From positions 40,128 through 104,127 of the forward strand of contig UQZN01000009.1 of NCBI GenBank assembly GCA_900545535.1: a DNA stretch of 64,000 nucleotides. Direction: 5' to 3'. Positions 40,580 to 49,072 of the stretch are shown piece by piece. The stretch is from an uncultured Phascolarctobacterium sp. (GTDB lineage Bacteria; Bacillota; Negativicutes; Acidaminococcales; Acidaminococcaceae). Position 1 is the stretch's first letter. Every line of letters begins with the position of its first letter. The notes beneath the pieces are model-generated. The model worked only from the letters and a program-made list of their open reading frames with translations. It did no database searches and had not been told where the DNA came from. A program made the translations under genes and the position numbers.

Positions 40580-41026
40580 TCAGATCTGTCCCAAAGCTTT
40601 TAAAATCGACTGGGCGATAATCGCGCTGCCGATATAGGTGCCTGTAAAAACTACACAGGCCACAACGACGATGCGCCAGCCGCTTTTGGCAAAAGCGTCA
40701 AGGTCTTTACCGATAGCGATACCGGCATAAGCAAGGATAGGTGTGCACAGCTGCAGAAAGCCTACTTTTTTAACAGCTTCGTTGATCACGTCGCTGCCGG
40801 GCATGGCCGGATAGGTAAGAATGCAGCCTAAGGTTACGATATAAGCAACAGCGGGGATACGTCCCGGCAAAAATTTAGCCAGAATAACGCCTGCGATCGC
40901 CAGGAAGATCAAAAAGAGCAGTCCGGGGATCGCTTCCACGATAGTATATTTAGTACCGATAGCGTTGGCGACAAGAGACATGGCGCCGACGATAAATAAA
41001 ACGATCAGTGTATCTTTGATTTTCAT
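40580..41026 (-). CDS. small membrane protein paired with DUF3100
   Basis: The 148-residue protein has four or five hydrophobic segments (LIVLFIVGAMSLVANAIG; LLFLIFLAIAGVILAKFLPG; IVVVACVVFTGTYIGSAI). It overlaps the upstream DUF3100 gene by 4 nt. By its position and size it is probably a second subunit of the same transporter. I do not recognise an exact family name. Confidence 0.8.
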   Translation of the reverse strand: MKIKDTLIVLFIVGAMSLVANAIGTKYTIVEAIPGLLFLIFLAIAGVILAKFLPGRIPAVAYIVTLGCILTYPAMPGSDVINEAVKKVGFLQLCTPILAYAGIAIGKDLDAFAKSGWRIVVVACVVFTGTYIGSAIIAQSILKALGQI

Positions 41027-41823
41027 TTTGCAGCATCCTTTCCTGTCGGCTCAACACCGTATTTTAAACGATAGATCTTTTTATACAGCCATTCTGTCAG
41101 CGGCAGAGCCAACCAGATGCACATGTACAGACCATCCAGGCCGGAAAGCATGTTGCTGGCTGCGCCGAAGGCTGCGATCTGATCGGCCATCTGCGGATAC
41201 ATAACGCTTAAAGAGCCTACGGCAGCGGTCATCATGCTGGCAGAACCAACGCCGGCCGCCATTGCCAACGCATAAGGATGAAAGGGCAGATAGGCAGCGG
41301 CAAAGCTGGCCATAATGCCGAAGAAGATCGTACCAAAAACAGTACCGGCGATATAAACGCCCATAACGCCGCGGCCTTCGGCAGAGTCAAGGCCATAGCG
41401 TTCGCCGATCAGGGCTACGTTAGGCTCACGGGCAATAGAATGCGCCGCGCCGATAGTTTCGCGTTTGAGTCCCAGGTAAATAGCCACAGGCACACCGATG
41501 AAAACAGTGCCCAGGTTACCAAATTCCTGCAGGATCAGAGCCGGAGAGGCGGCCAGGATCTTGGGCAGCGTCGGGCCGACCAGAGTTCCGTAACGGGCCA
41601 TCAGCAGCATCAGGGTGATACCGATCAGCGAGCTGGCGTCCAGCATATCTTTTTGATTGACGACCTTTAAGAATTTAGGCGCCATGAAAATACCCATGAT
41701 CAGGGCATACAGCATCGGCAGCAGCACGATAGTGCCTACGCCGATCTTGAAAGAAACGTTACCGATCATTTCCGCAATGATGATCAATGCTAAAACGATG
41801 GCATGAACTTTAATGTTTTTCAC
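41023..41823 (-). CDS. DUF3100 family membrane protein
   Basis: I prefer the GTG at 41823 with AAGGTGG upstream over the GTG at 41832. The 266-residue protein has about seven hydrophobic segments and matches the DUF3100 family by eye (IGVGTIVLLPMLYALIMGI; MAAGVGSASMMTAAVGSLSVMYP). The gene sits between an M20 peptidase gene and a small membrane protein gene. The likely role is uptake of the peptidase substrate. Confidence 0.85.
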   Translation of the reverse strand: MKNIKVHAIVLALIIIAEMIGNVSFKIGVGTIVLLPMLYALIMGIFMAPKFLKVVNQKDMLDASSLIGITLMLLMARYGTLVGPTLPKILAASPALILQEFGNLGTVFIGVPVAIYLGLKRETIGAAHSIAREPNVALIGERYGLDSAEGRGVMGVYIAGTVFGTIFFGIMASFAAAYLPFHPYALAMAAGVGSASMMTAAVGSLSVMYPQMADQIAAFGAASNMLSGLDGLYMCIWLALPLTEWLYKKIYRLKYGVEPTGKDAAK

Positions 41824-41869
41824 AAAATCCACCTTCCCTTTTCCATCATTTTCCTGTTACAGCTTCTGG

Positions 41870-43186
41870 TTACTGAAAATATTTATCAAGCTTGGCGATG
41901 TAAGCCTCTTTGGTCAGCAGCGGGTGGTGCTCCGCTTTGATCTGACGCGCCAGTTTGGCATCGTCGGCCAGAAGGTCGATGATCATCATCGCAAAAGCCT
42001 TAGCAGGCAATAATACGGCTTTCTTGAAATCAACTACATGAAAATCTGCCGTATGCAAAAATCCGTCCACACCGCCAATGAAGGGGTGGATGACCGGCAG
42101 CAGATGCGATACGTCGCCCATATCTGTCGAAGCGCTGAAATGTCCGGCGTCTTTAACAGCTACATTGGGGTCGGCAATTTTGGCATTAGCTACAAACAGC
42201 TCGTTCAGGCTGTTATTGCAGGCCAGCGGCAGCTGCCCCGGCATGGTGGCGATGACTGTCTGCGCCCCGACGGCGTCGCCGCCGGCTTTGAGCGCCGCAT
42301 CGACCTTTGTATGGGTAGCTTCGATCGCTTCCATAGTCTTAGCGCGGACATAGGTCTCGATCCTGACGTCGGCAGGAACGGAGTTGACCAGATCGCCGCC
42401 TTTAGTGATAATAGGATGGACGCGGACTACGTCGGCTTCACGAAAGGTCTCGCGCAGCGCATTGATCCCCATCAGTCCCAGCATGGCGGCATTGAGGGCG
42501 TTGATGCCCTGGTCAGGCGCGTCGGCAGCATGGGCAGTTTTGCCGACATACTGAATAGTTTTACCGATGAAGCCATTGCTGCTTTCACCAATGGAGACAG
42601 TAGCTTCCGGCATATTTTTATCGGCGTGCATCTGCATCGCCATGTCGATATCGTCAAAAGCGCCTTCATAGATCAGCTGGCCTTTGCCTGTAAGAAAGTG
42701 CAGCTTGCCTTCTTTGATCAGTTTGCTGCGGTAAGCAAGCTCTACATATTCTTCTGCAGGAACACCAAAAAACACGGCGTCGCCGGCCAATTCTCCCAAA
42801 ACGCCTGACTGCGTGATGCCGCAGGCAGCGGCAGCCATCGTCGCGATCTGCAGATTGTGGCCGCAGGCATGAGCCGCACCGGTCAGAGGATCGGCTTTAC
42901 AGCTGTCAGGACAGCCGATAGCGTCAAGTTCTCCCAGCACTGCTACAGTAGGGCCGGGACGGCCGCTGACAGCACGGGCTTTGACACCGGTAAGTGCCAG
43001 TCCGGTCTGAGGCTCAAGACCTAACTGCTGCAGGAAGGCCGTGACCTTCGCCGCTGTTTTGGTTTCCTTGAATCCAAGTTCCGGTTCGCTTTCGATATCC
43101 TGCGCTAAAGCTTCGATTTTATCAGCCCAGGCGTCAATAGCGGCGCATACTTTGGTTTTCAGCATTTCTTTATCCGTAATAAACAC
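41870..43186 (-). CDS. M20 family amidohydrolase/peptidase (AbgB-like)
   Basis: The 438-residue protein has the M20 zinc-binding and dimer-domain pattern: EPELGFKETKTAAKVTAFLQQLG, then HACGHNLQIATMAAAAC, EEYVEL, and a C-terminal HFSASTDMGDVSHLLPVIHP. It most resembles aminobenzoyl-glutamate or N-acyl-amino-acid hydrolases. The start is uncertain: a GTG at 43186 lacks a clear ribosome binding site, and an ATG seven codons later is too far from GAGGTG. It is the first gene of an operon with the DUF3100 membrane protein. Confidence 0.9.
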   Translation of the reverse strand: MFITDKEMLKTKVCAAIDAWADKIEALAQDIESEPELGFKETKTAAKVTAFLQQLGLEPQTGLALTGVKARAVSGRPGPTVAVLGELDAIGCPDSCKADPLTGAAHACGHNLQIATMAAAACGITQSGVLGELAGDAVFFGVPAEEYVELAYRSKLIKEGKLHFLTGKGQLIYEGAFDDIDMAMQMHADKNMPEATVSIGESSNGFIGKTIQYVGKTAHAADAPDQGINALNAAMLGLMGINALRETFREADVVRVHPIITKGGDLVNSVPADVRIETYVRAKTMEAIEATHTKVDAALKAGGDAVGAQTVIATMPGQLPLACNNSLNELFVANAKIADPNVAVKDAGHFSASTDMGDVSHLLPVIHPFIGGVDGFLHTADFHVVDFKKAVLLPAKAFAMMIIDLLADDAKLARQIKAEHHPLLTKEAYIAKLDKYFQ

Positions 43187-43406
43187 CTCGCTTTGAAATA
43201 GTATACACTTTATTCCTGTAAATCGCTTTTAATTATAGCACAAATGCTTTTAACGGTACAGGCTTAATTCCTGACATTTTTGTTTGCTTATGAACTTTTA
43301 TTTCTTTAAAGTTTACCACAAGTTGCAAAAATTTACAATTTCATCATATTTTGTATACTTTATTCATGTTTTTAACTTTTGCGGCAGCGTTCACCGCAGT
43401 AATAAT
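43187..43406. other. divergent intergenic region
   Basis: About 220 bp between the M20 gene and the cysE promoter. TATACTTTATTC-like segments occur twice (near 43201 and 43352). I see no gene, terminator or known riboswitch. Confidence 0.5.
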
Positions 43407-43435
43407 TTGCATTGAAAAATGCCCTGTGCTAAAAT
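43407..43435 (+). promoter_or_regulatory. promoter of cysE
   Basis: TTGCAT (43407-43412), 17-nt spacer, TAAAAT (43430-43435), about 50 nt before the start codon. Confidence 0.6.
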
Positions 43436-43483
43436 ATATAAGTTAAGAAGTCATTCTAAAACTGTTTACGAAAGGAGTCTGTC

Positions 43484-44197
43484 ATGTTCGACCAAATCAA
43501 AACCGACATTGATGCAGTTATGCACCGCGATCCTGCAGCCAAAACCAGGCTGGAGGCAGCACTCTGTTATCCCGGTCTGCATGCTATCTGGCTCCACCGT
43601 TTAGCACATAAATTTTATTTAAAGGGCTGGGTACTGATCCCCCGCCTGCTCAATACTTTTTCCCGGTTCGTGACCGGCATCGACATCCATCCCGGCGCCA
43701 AACTTGGGCCCGGACTTTTTATCGATCACGGCATGGGGCTCGTTATCGGCGAGACCGCCGAACTGGGCTGCAATGTTACTCTCTATCAGGGCGTGACCCT
43801 GGGCGGCACCGGCAAGGAAAAAGGCAAGCGTCACCCGACGATCGGCGATAACGTCGTCGTTTCCAGCGGCGCCAAAGTCCTGGGTTCCTTCAGCGTCGGC
43901 TCCAATTCCAAGATCGGCGCCGGTTCGGTAGTATTGAAGGAAGTACCGCCCAATTCGGTAGTAGTGGGCGTGCCCGGCCGTATCGTCACCAAAGACGGCG
44001 TCCGTGTCGCCGCCAGCGATATGAGCAGCCCTGACAGCATGATCGACCTGAACCACAACCAGCTGCCCGATCCCGTCGCCGACTATGAAGACCGTCTGGC
44101 CGATTACATGGTCCGTATGGACAGCCGCCTGGAAGAGCTGGAAGAAATCATCAAAAAGCATCGCGAGCAAAATGAAAAGCGAGGTAACAACGAATGA
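43484..44197 (+). CDS. cysE: serine O-acetyltransferase
   Basis: The 237-residue protein has the N-terminal helical part (FDQIKTDIDAVMHRDPAAKTRLE) and a left-handed beta-helix of hexapeptide repeats with the catalytic His in FIDHGMGLVIGETAE, then LYQGVTLGGTGKEKGKRHP. This is the short, Firmicute-type CysE. It makes O-acetylserine for cysteine synthesis. An extra 50-residue tail follows VVVGVPGRIV. AAAGGAG precedes the ATG, and the stop overlaps the next gene by 4 nt. Confidence 0.97.
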   Translation: MFDQIKTDIDAVMHRDPAAKTRLEAALCYPGLHAIWLHRLAHKFYLKGWVLIPRLLNTFSRFVTGIDIHPGAKLGPGLFIDHGMGLVIGETAELGCNVTLYQGVTLGGTGKEKGKRHPTIGDNVVVSSGAKVLGSFSVGSNSKIGAGSVVLKEVPPNSVVVGVPGRIVTKDGVRVAASDMSSPDSMIDLNHNQLPDPVADYEDRLADYMVRMDSRLEELEEIIKKHREQNEKRGNNE

Positions 44198-45570
44198 GCA
44201 GAACAATGACCATGTCCGAGGCTATCAACGAAGCGCGCCGCTGCCTGAATTGTGCGCGGCCTACCTGCCGCACAGGCTGCCCGATCGCCAATAATATCCC
44301 GCAGTTTATCCGCGCGCTCAGCGAGGGCAATATCGGTCTGGCCTACGAGACTATCGCCGAACGCAGCAATCTGCCCGCTATCTGCGGCCGCGTCTGCCCG
44401 CATGAACGACAATGCGAGGCCCACTGCGTTTTGACTAAAAACAAACATGGGATCGAGATCGGCAGTCTGGAAATGTTCATTGCCGATTTCGCCCACGAAA
44501 ATAACCTGAAACCACTGCCGCCTTCTACCGGCAAACGCGGCAAGGTCGCCGTTATCGGCAGCGGCCCGGCCGGCCTGACGGTAGCCGGCGATCTGGCGAA
44601 AATGAATTTCGCCGTCACTATTTTTGAGGGCCAGTCTGAACCGGGCGGTATCCTGCTGTTCGGTATCCCGGAGTTCCGGCTGCAAAAAGACGTTGTCCGC
44701 CGCGAGATCACGGAGCTGCTGCATTTAGGCGTAGAGATCAAGACCAATATGCTGGTCGGCCCTGACTTTACTGTTGACGATTTGTTTGAGCAGGGTTATG
44801 ACGCTGTTTTTATGGGTACCGGTACTTCGCTGCCCCGCACTTTAGATATTCCCGGCAAGGAACTGTCAGGCATTCTGACTGCCACGTATTTCCTGCAGAT
44901 GGTGGTCTTATCAGATTCAGGCAAATTAGACGAGAGCGAGACGCTGCTGCATGATGGTGACAACGTCGTCGTCATCGGCGCCGGCAACGTAGCTATGGAC
45001 GCCGCACGTACAGCAGTGCGCCGCGGCGCCGAGAATGTCACGATCGTCTATCATAAAACCGAAGCCGAAATTTCCAGCTTCCCGTCCGAATATGAAGCGG
45101 CCGTTAAAGAAGGCGTGCAGTTCAACTTCCTGAAACAGCCTATCGCTTATCTGAACAAAAAACAGATGCGGGCTTTGAACAATATCCGCCGTAAACCGGC
45201 CGAAGCTGATGAAACGGAATTAGCCGGCCTTTTAGTGCAAAATATCACCAAAACCGACGATGGTCAATTTGTGACTGAGGGCGGTCAGGAAGTTATTCCC
45301 TGCGACTGCGTGATCCTGGCTATTGGTCAGCGGCCCGCAGCCCGCATCGTTTCCACCACCAAAGGAATCCAGGTCGACGACCGTGGCTTTGTTATCACCC
45401 GTGAACGGCCGTACGGCATGACGACCCGCGCCGGTGTTTTCAGCAGCGGCGACGTGGTACATGGCCCGGCAACCGTAGTTTTGGCAATGAAGGAATCTAA
45501 AAAGGTAGCTGCCGGTATCGCCCAATATATCGATGCTAAAAAACTGCTGGAAGACTGCTGCGAAGATTAA
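44194..45570 (+). CDS. GltA-type NADPH-dependent glutamate synthase small-subunit-like oxidoreductase
   Basis: The 458-residue protein has an N-terminal iron-sulfur helical domain (CLNCARPTCRTGCPI; CGRVCPHERQCEAHC) followed by FAD (VAVIGSGPAGLTVAGDLA) and NAD(P) (VVVIGAGNVAMDAARTAVRRGA) folds. This is the layout of glutamate synthase beta subunits, NfnB and sulfide dehydrogenase SudA. No large subunit is nearby, so the name glutamate synthase is only a family label. It is translationally coupled to cysE by ATGA. Confidence 0.92.
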   Translation: MSRTMTMSEAINEARRCLNCARPTCRTGCPIANNIPQFIRALSEGNIGLAYETIAERSNLPAICGRVCPHERQCEAHCVLTKNKHGIEIGSLEMFIADFAHENNLKPLPPSTGKRGKVAVIGSGPAGLTVAGDLAKMNFAVTIFEGQSEPGGILLFGIPEFRLQKDVVRREITELLHLGVEIKTNMLVGPDFTVDDLFEQGYDAVFMGTGTSLPRTLDIPGKELSGILTATYFLQMVVLSDSGKLDESETLLHDGDNVVVIGAGNVAMDAARTAVRRGAENVTIVYHKTEAEISSFPSEYEAAVKEGVQFNFLKQPIAYLNKKQMRALNNIRRKPAEADETELAGLLVQNITKTDDGQFVTEGGQEVIPCDCVILAIGQRPAARIVSTTKGIQVDDRGFVITRERPYGMTTRAGVFSSGDVVHGPATVVLAMKESKKVAAGIAQYIDAKKLLEDCCED

Positions 45571-45581
45571 GCAATAATTAC

Positions 45582-45612
45582 AGCCCCTGCTGAAATCAGC
45601 AGGGGCTTTGCT
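45582..45612 (+). terminator. terminator of cysE operon
   Basis: AGCCCCTGCTGA and TCAGCAGGGGCT around AA, followed by TTGCTTTG. Confidence 0.88.
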
Positions 45613-45623
45613 TTGCTCATAAA

Positions 45624-45654
45624 AAACTCCTGCCGCTTGTTGCGGCAGGAGTTT
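45624..45654 (-). terminator. terminator of trpB2-like gene
   Basis: AAACTCCTGCCGC and GCGGCAGGAGTTT around TTGTT; on the minus strand the stem is followed by TTTTTTATG. Confidence 0.88.
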
Positions 45655-45658
45655 ACTT

Positions 45659-47029
45659 TTAATATTTTACTTGCGGCAAGGTGGCAAAGCCTTTCGCCAG
45701 ATCCTCCTCTGTTGGGATATAATCTACCATATTCCCCTGGTTATAGGCCTGATAAGCAGCCAGGTCAAAATAACCGGTGCCGGTCAGTCCGAAAACGATG
45801 ACTTTTTTCTCGCCGGTCTCACGGCATTTGATCGCTTCGTCCATAGCTACACGGATCGCATGCGAGCTTTCCGGGGCCGGCAGGGTGCCTTCACAGCGGC
45901 AGAACATCGTAGCGGCTTCAAACACTTTGGTCTGCTCCACGCTGCGTGCTTCCATCATACCGTCGTGATACAGCTTGGAAACGATCGGAGACATACCGTG
46001 ATAACGCAGACCGCCGGAATGGTTCGGCGACGGCATGAAGCCGCTGCCCAAAGTATACATCCGCATCAGCGGCGTGGTTTGTCCGGTATCGCCGAAGTCA
46101 AAGGCATATCTACCGCGGGTCAGCGACGGGCAGGAGGCTGGTTCAACAGCAATGAAATGAATGTCGTTCTTACCTTCCAGCTTATCGGCCATAAAGGGCG
46201 TGATCAGACCGCCCAGGTTAGAGCCGCCGCCGGCACAGCCGATGACGATGTCAGGCTGGACGCCGTATTTATCAAGTCCGAGCTTGGTTTCCAGACCGAT
46301 AATGCTTTGATGCAGCACTACGTGATTGAGTACGCTGCCCAGGACGTAACGGCAGTTATCGGTTTTCATCGATACTTCCATCGCCTCGGAAATGGCGCAG
46401 CCCAGGGAACCGCCGGTACCGGGGTTTTCTGCCAGGATTTTGCGGCCTACTTCCGTCGTATCGGAAGGCGAGGGAATAACGCGGGCGCCATAGGTTTCCA
46501 TAACGGCCTTACGGTAAGGCTTCTGCTCTGCAGATACCTTGACCATATACACAGAAAGGTCGATGCCGAAATAACCGCAGGCCATAGCCAGGGCAGTGCC
46601 CCATTGTCCGGCGCCGGTTTCCGTCGTCAGATGGGTCAGACCCTGCTTTTGAGCATAATAGACCTGCGCTACAGCCGAATTGAGCTTATGCGAACCGGAG
46701 GTATTGGTGCCTTCAAATTTGTAGTAGATCTCTGCGGGTGTGCCCAGCGCTTTTTCCAGATTATAGGCTCTGGTCAGCGGCGACGGCCGGTACATTTTGT
46801 AAAAATCACGGATCGCTTCCGGGATCTCAATAAATTTATTGGTATTATCCAGCTCCTGTTCGATCAGTTCGTCACAGAAAACAGGCCGCAGATCGTCTGC
46901 GCTGCAGGGCTTAAAGGTCACCGGGTTGATAAACGGGTCCGGTGCTTCCTGCATATAAGGGCGGATATTCTGCCAATATTTTGGCAGCTCATCTTCAGAT
47001 AAATTGATTTTATATGGTATTTTTGCCAT
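45659..47029 (-). CDS. TrpB2-type tryptophan synthase beta chain-like enzyme
   Basis: The 456-residue protein is longer than ordinary TrpB and has the TrpB2 pattern: YRPSPLTRAYNLEKALG, the PLP lysine in NTSGSHKLNSAVAQVYYA, TETGAGQWG and GCAGGGSNLGGL. TrpB2 enzymes join indole and serine but often work without TrpA. No trpA or other trp gene is near, so it may salvage indole or act as a serine or phosphoserine lyase. It lies 15 nt behind cstA. Confidence 0.92.
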   Translation of the reverse strand: MAKIPYKINLSEDELPKYWQNIRPYMQEAPDPFINPVTFKPCSADDLRPVFCDELIEQELDNTNKFIEIPEAIRDFYKMYRPSPLTRAYNLEKALGTPAEIYYKFEGTNTSGSHKLNSAVAQVYYAQKQGLTHLTTETGAGQWGTALAMACGYFGIDLSVYMVKVSAEQKPYRKAVMETYGARVIPSPSDTTEVGRKILAENPGTGGSLGCAISEAMEVSMKTDNCRYVLGSVLNHVVLHQSIIGLETKLGLDKYGVQPDIVIGCAGGGSNLGGLITPFMADKLEGKNDIHFIAVEPASCPSLTRGRYAFDFGDTGQTTPLMRMYTLGSGFMPSPNHSGGLRYHGMSPIVSKLYHDGMMEARSVEQTKVFEAATMFCRCEGTLPAPESSHAIRVAMDEAIKCRETGEKKVIVFGLTGTGYFDLAAYQAYNQGNMVDYIPTEEDLAKGFATLPQVKY

Positions 47030-47044
47030 AGGTCGCCGTCCTTT

Positions 47045-48643
47045 CTATTCTGCTTTAGCAGCTTTCAGCGCTGCATAGGCTTCTTTGAGCAGTAAAACAG
47101 TCAGTACCAGCAAAACGGTAGAAATGCCGGATACGATGTAGTTATTCAGATTAGCCGCGATCATCTGCACCAGGGCCACAATAGTGGTGACCAGCATAAA
47201 CGCCATGGGGTACATAATGAAGCCGGCGCTTTTTTTCAGCGAACGGATGACCCAGACGCCCATTGCCAAAAGCGCGATCGCCGCAACCAGCTGGTTAGTG
47301 GCGCCGAAAACAGGCCAGATCATCTGCCAGGCAGCAACTTTGCCGGTCTTGACAAAAATAAGCGCTAAAGCCACGCCGACGCTGACAGCGGTCGCCAGAT
47401 ATTTATTCAGGCTCATGCCCGTGAATTCCTGCAGCTGATAACGCGCTAAACGGGTAGCGGTATCCAGCGAGGTAAGAATGAAGGAGTTGAGCGCCAAAAG
47501 GCCCAGAGCCGTGCCGACGCGCGGAGCGATACCCAGCAGCGAAGCAAATTGTCCCAAACCGTGACCGTAGACGACAGTCGGGCCGCCTTTCAGCATTTCA
47601 CCGCTCATCATGATCGTGCCGAGAGCAATAACGCCGACCACGCCTTCCAGCAGCATGGCGCCATAGCCAACAGGAACAGCGTCAGTTTCGCGTTTCAGCT
47701 GTTTGGAGGTGGTGCCGGAAGCAACCAGAGAATGGAAGCCGGAAATAGCGCCGCAGGCTACTGTGATAAACAGCAGCGGCCAGAGCCAGTCGCCGGAAGC
47801 GGTAACAAAGCCTTTGAACGCAGGCAGTTTTACTTCGTAGCTGGCGCCGCCGAAGATCATGCCTACACCGCCGATAAATACGGAAAAATATAACATATAC
47901 GAGGCCAGATAATCGCGCGGTTGTAAAAGCAGCCAGACAGGCAATACCGAAGCGGCAAAAATATACACGATCAACGCCATGCGCCAGGTATCAAGGCTCA
48001 GGGCAAAGGTCGACTGCACCCAGGAGCTTTCGATGCCAAAGAGCAGCGAACCGAACAAGATCGGCAGCATGATGACCGTACTGACTTTCAAAGACATACC
48101 ATAGTGGTAAATAGCGACGCCGAAAACCATTGCCAGGAAAATATACAGGGTAGCGGTAAACGCAACTGCCGGATCAGCGGCAAAGGTCTGAGCCGCCAAT
48201 TCTAAAAATACGGCAATGACCAGCGTCAAACTGAGCCAGGTAAAGGCCAGAAACAATTTGTGGCCGCGGGCACCGATCCATTGACGAACGACCTCGCCGA
48301 TAGACATGCCTTTATGACGGATAGACGCTACCAAAGCGCCCATATCGTGTACGCCGCCGAAGAAGATGCAGCCGACGATGATCCAAAGTAAGGTAGGCAG
48401 CCAGCCAAGTGCCGCTGCGGCTGCGATCGGGCCTACAACAGGGCCGGCGCCGGCGATAGAAGCAAAATGATGGCCCATCAGCACAGCCGGATGGGCAGGA
48501 CAGTAATCGATATCGTCCTGTAATTCCGTAGCCGGAGTTTTACGGTTTGGGTCTAAATCGTAAAAACGGCTTTGAAAGCCGCCGTAAAATTTATAAGCGA
48601 CAGCAAAACAAAGAATAGTGATTACAAAAATGGTCAGTAACAT
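47045..48643 (-). CDS. cstA: CstA family carbon starvation protein, pyruvate/peptide transporter
   Basis: The 532-residue protein has some 14-16 membrane segments and the CstA landmarks HPAVLMGHHFASIAGAGPVVGP, GGVHDMGALVASIRHKGMSIGE and FGATNQLVAAIALLAMGVWV. It is shorter than E. coli CstA (about 700 residues), as is usual in Firmicutes. CstA and BtsT carry pyruvate; older work proposed peptides. It lies in a minus-strand run with a hypothetical gene and TrpB2. Confidence 0.95.
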   Translation of the reverse strand: MLLTIFVITILCFAVAYKFYGGFQSRFYDLDPNRKTPATELQDDIDYCPAHPAVLMGHHFASIAGAGPVVGPIAAAAALGWLPTLLWIIVGCIFFGGVHDMGALVASIRHKGMSIGEVVRQWIGARGHKLFLAFTWLSLTLVIAVFLELAAQTFAADPAVAFTATLYIFLAMVFGVAIYHYGMSLKVSTVIMLPILFGSLLFGIESSWVQSTFALSLDTWRMALIVYIFAASVLPVWLLLQPRDYLASYMLYFSVFIGGVGMIFGGASYEVKLPAFKGFVTASGDWLWPLLFITVACGAISGFHSLVASGTTSKQLKRETDAVPVGYGAMLLEGVVGVIALGTIMMSGEMLKGGPTVVYGHGLGQFASLLGIAPRVGTALGLLALNSFILTSLDTATRLARYQLQEFTGMSLNKYLATAVSVGVALALIFVKTGKVAAWQMIWPVFGATNQLVAAIALLAMGVWVIRSLKKSAGFIMYPMAFMLVTTIVALVQMIAANLNNYIVSGISTVLLVLTVLLLKEAYAALKAAKAE

Positions 48644-48666
48644 AAAATATCCCCTTTGCGAACTTA

Positions 48667-49059
48667 TTACAGAGCTTCTCTGCCGCAGCGCCGTTGCTGC
48701 GTTAAATAGATCAAATCCTCAAAACGCTTTTCCTCATCCCCTTCCCGATATTGCAGCACTTCCAGCCAGCCGCGTATGCCAAGCCAGAAAGCTTTTTTCA
48801 TCAATTTAGTTTCCGGGCAGTCCAGCAGCAGGAACCGGTGCGTCATAACATCTTCCCGGCTCTGCCAGTGCTCCCGCAGCCAGCGCACTGACTTTTCGCC
48901 AGCGTGGCTGATAACTATATAATCATCCGCATAATAGCGGGCAATCTCACCTGCCAGGCAGTCTTTGACAAACGCGGTCTGACGGTACCAGCCCTTCATC
49001 CCGCCGTCTGCCCAGGGCACAAAACCATAGTCTTTTAAAACCTCTTCCCACTCTTTCAT
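48667..49059 (-). CDS. hypothetical protein between CHAD and cstA
   Basis: The 130-residue soluble protein is rich in Trp (WEEVLKDYGFVPWADGGMKGWYRQTAFVK) and in charged residues. I recognise no family. It lies 13 nt after the CHAD gene and 23 nt before cstA on the same strand, so it is probably co-transcribed. Confidence 0.75.
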   Translation of the reverse strand: MKEWEEVLKDYGFVPWADGGMKGWYRQTAFVKDCLAGEIARYYADDYIVISHAGEKSVRWLREHWQSREDVMTHRFLLLDCPETKLMKKAFWLGIRGWLEVLQYREGDEEKRFEDLIYLTQQRRCGREAL

Positions 49060-49072
49060 CCGGCTCTCCCGT

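Noticed and set aside
45671..47002. Plus-strand frame of 443 residues opposite the TrpB2-like gene
   Set aside because: It is a shadow: the minus strand encodes a full PLP enzyme with all motifs.
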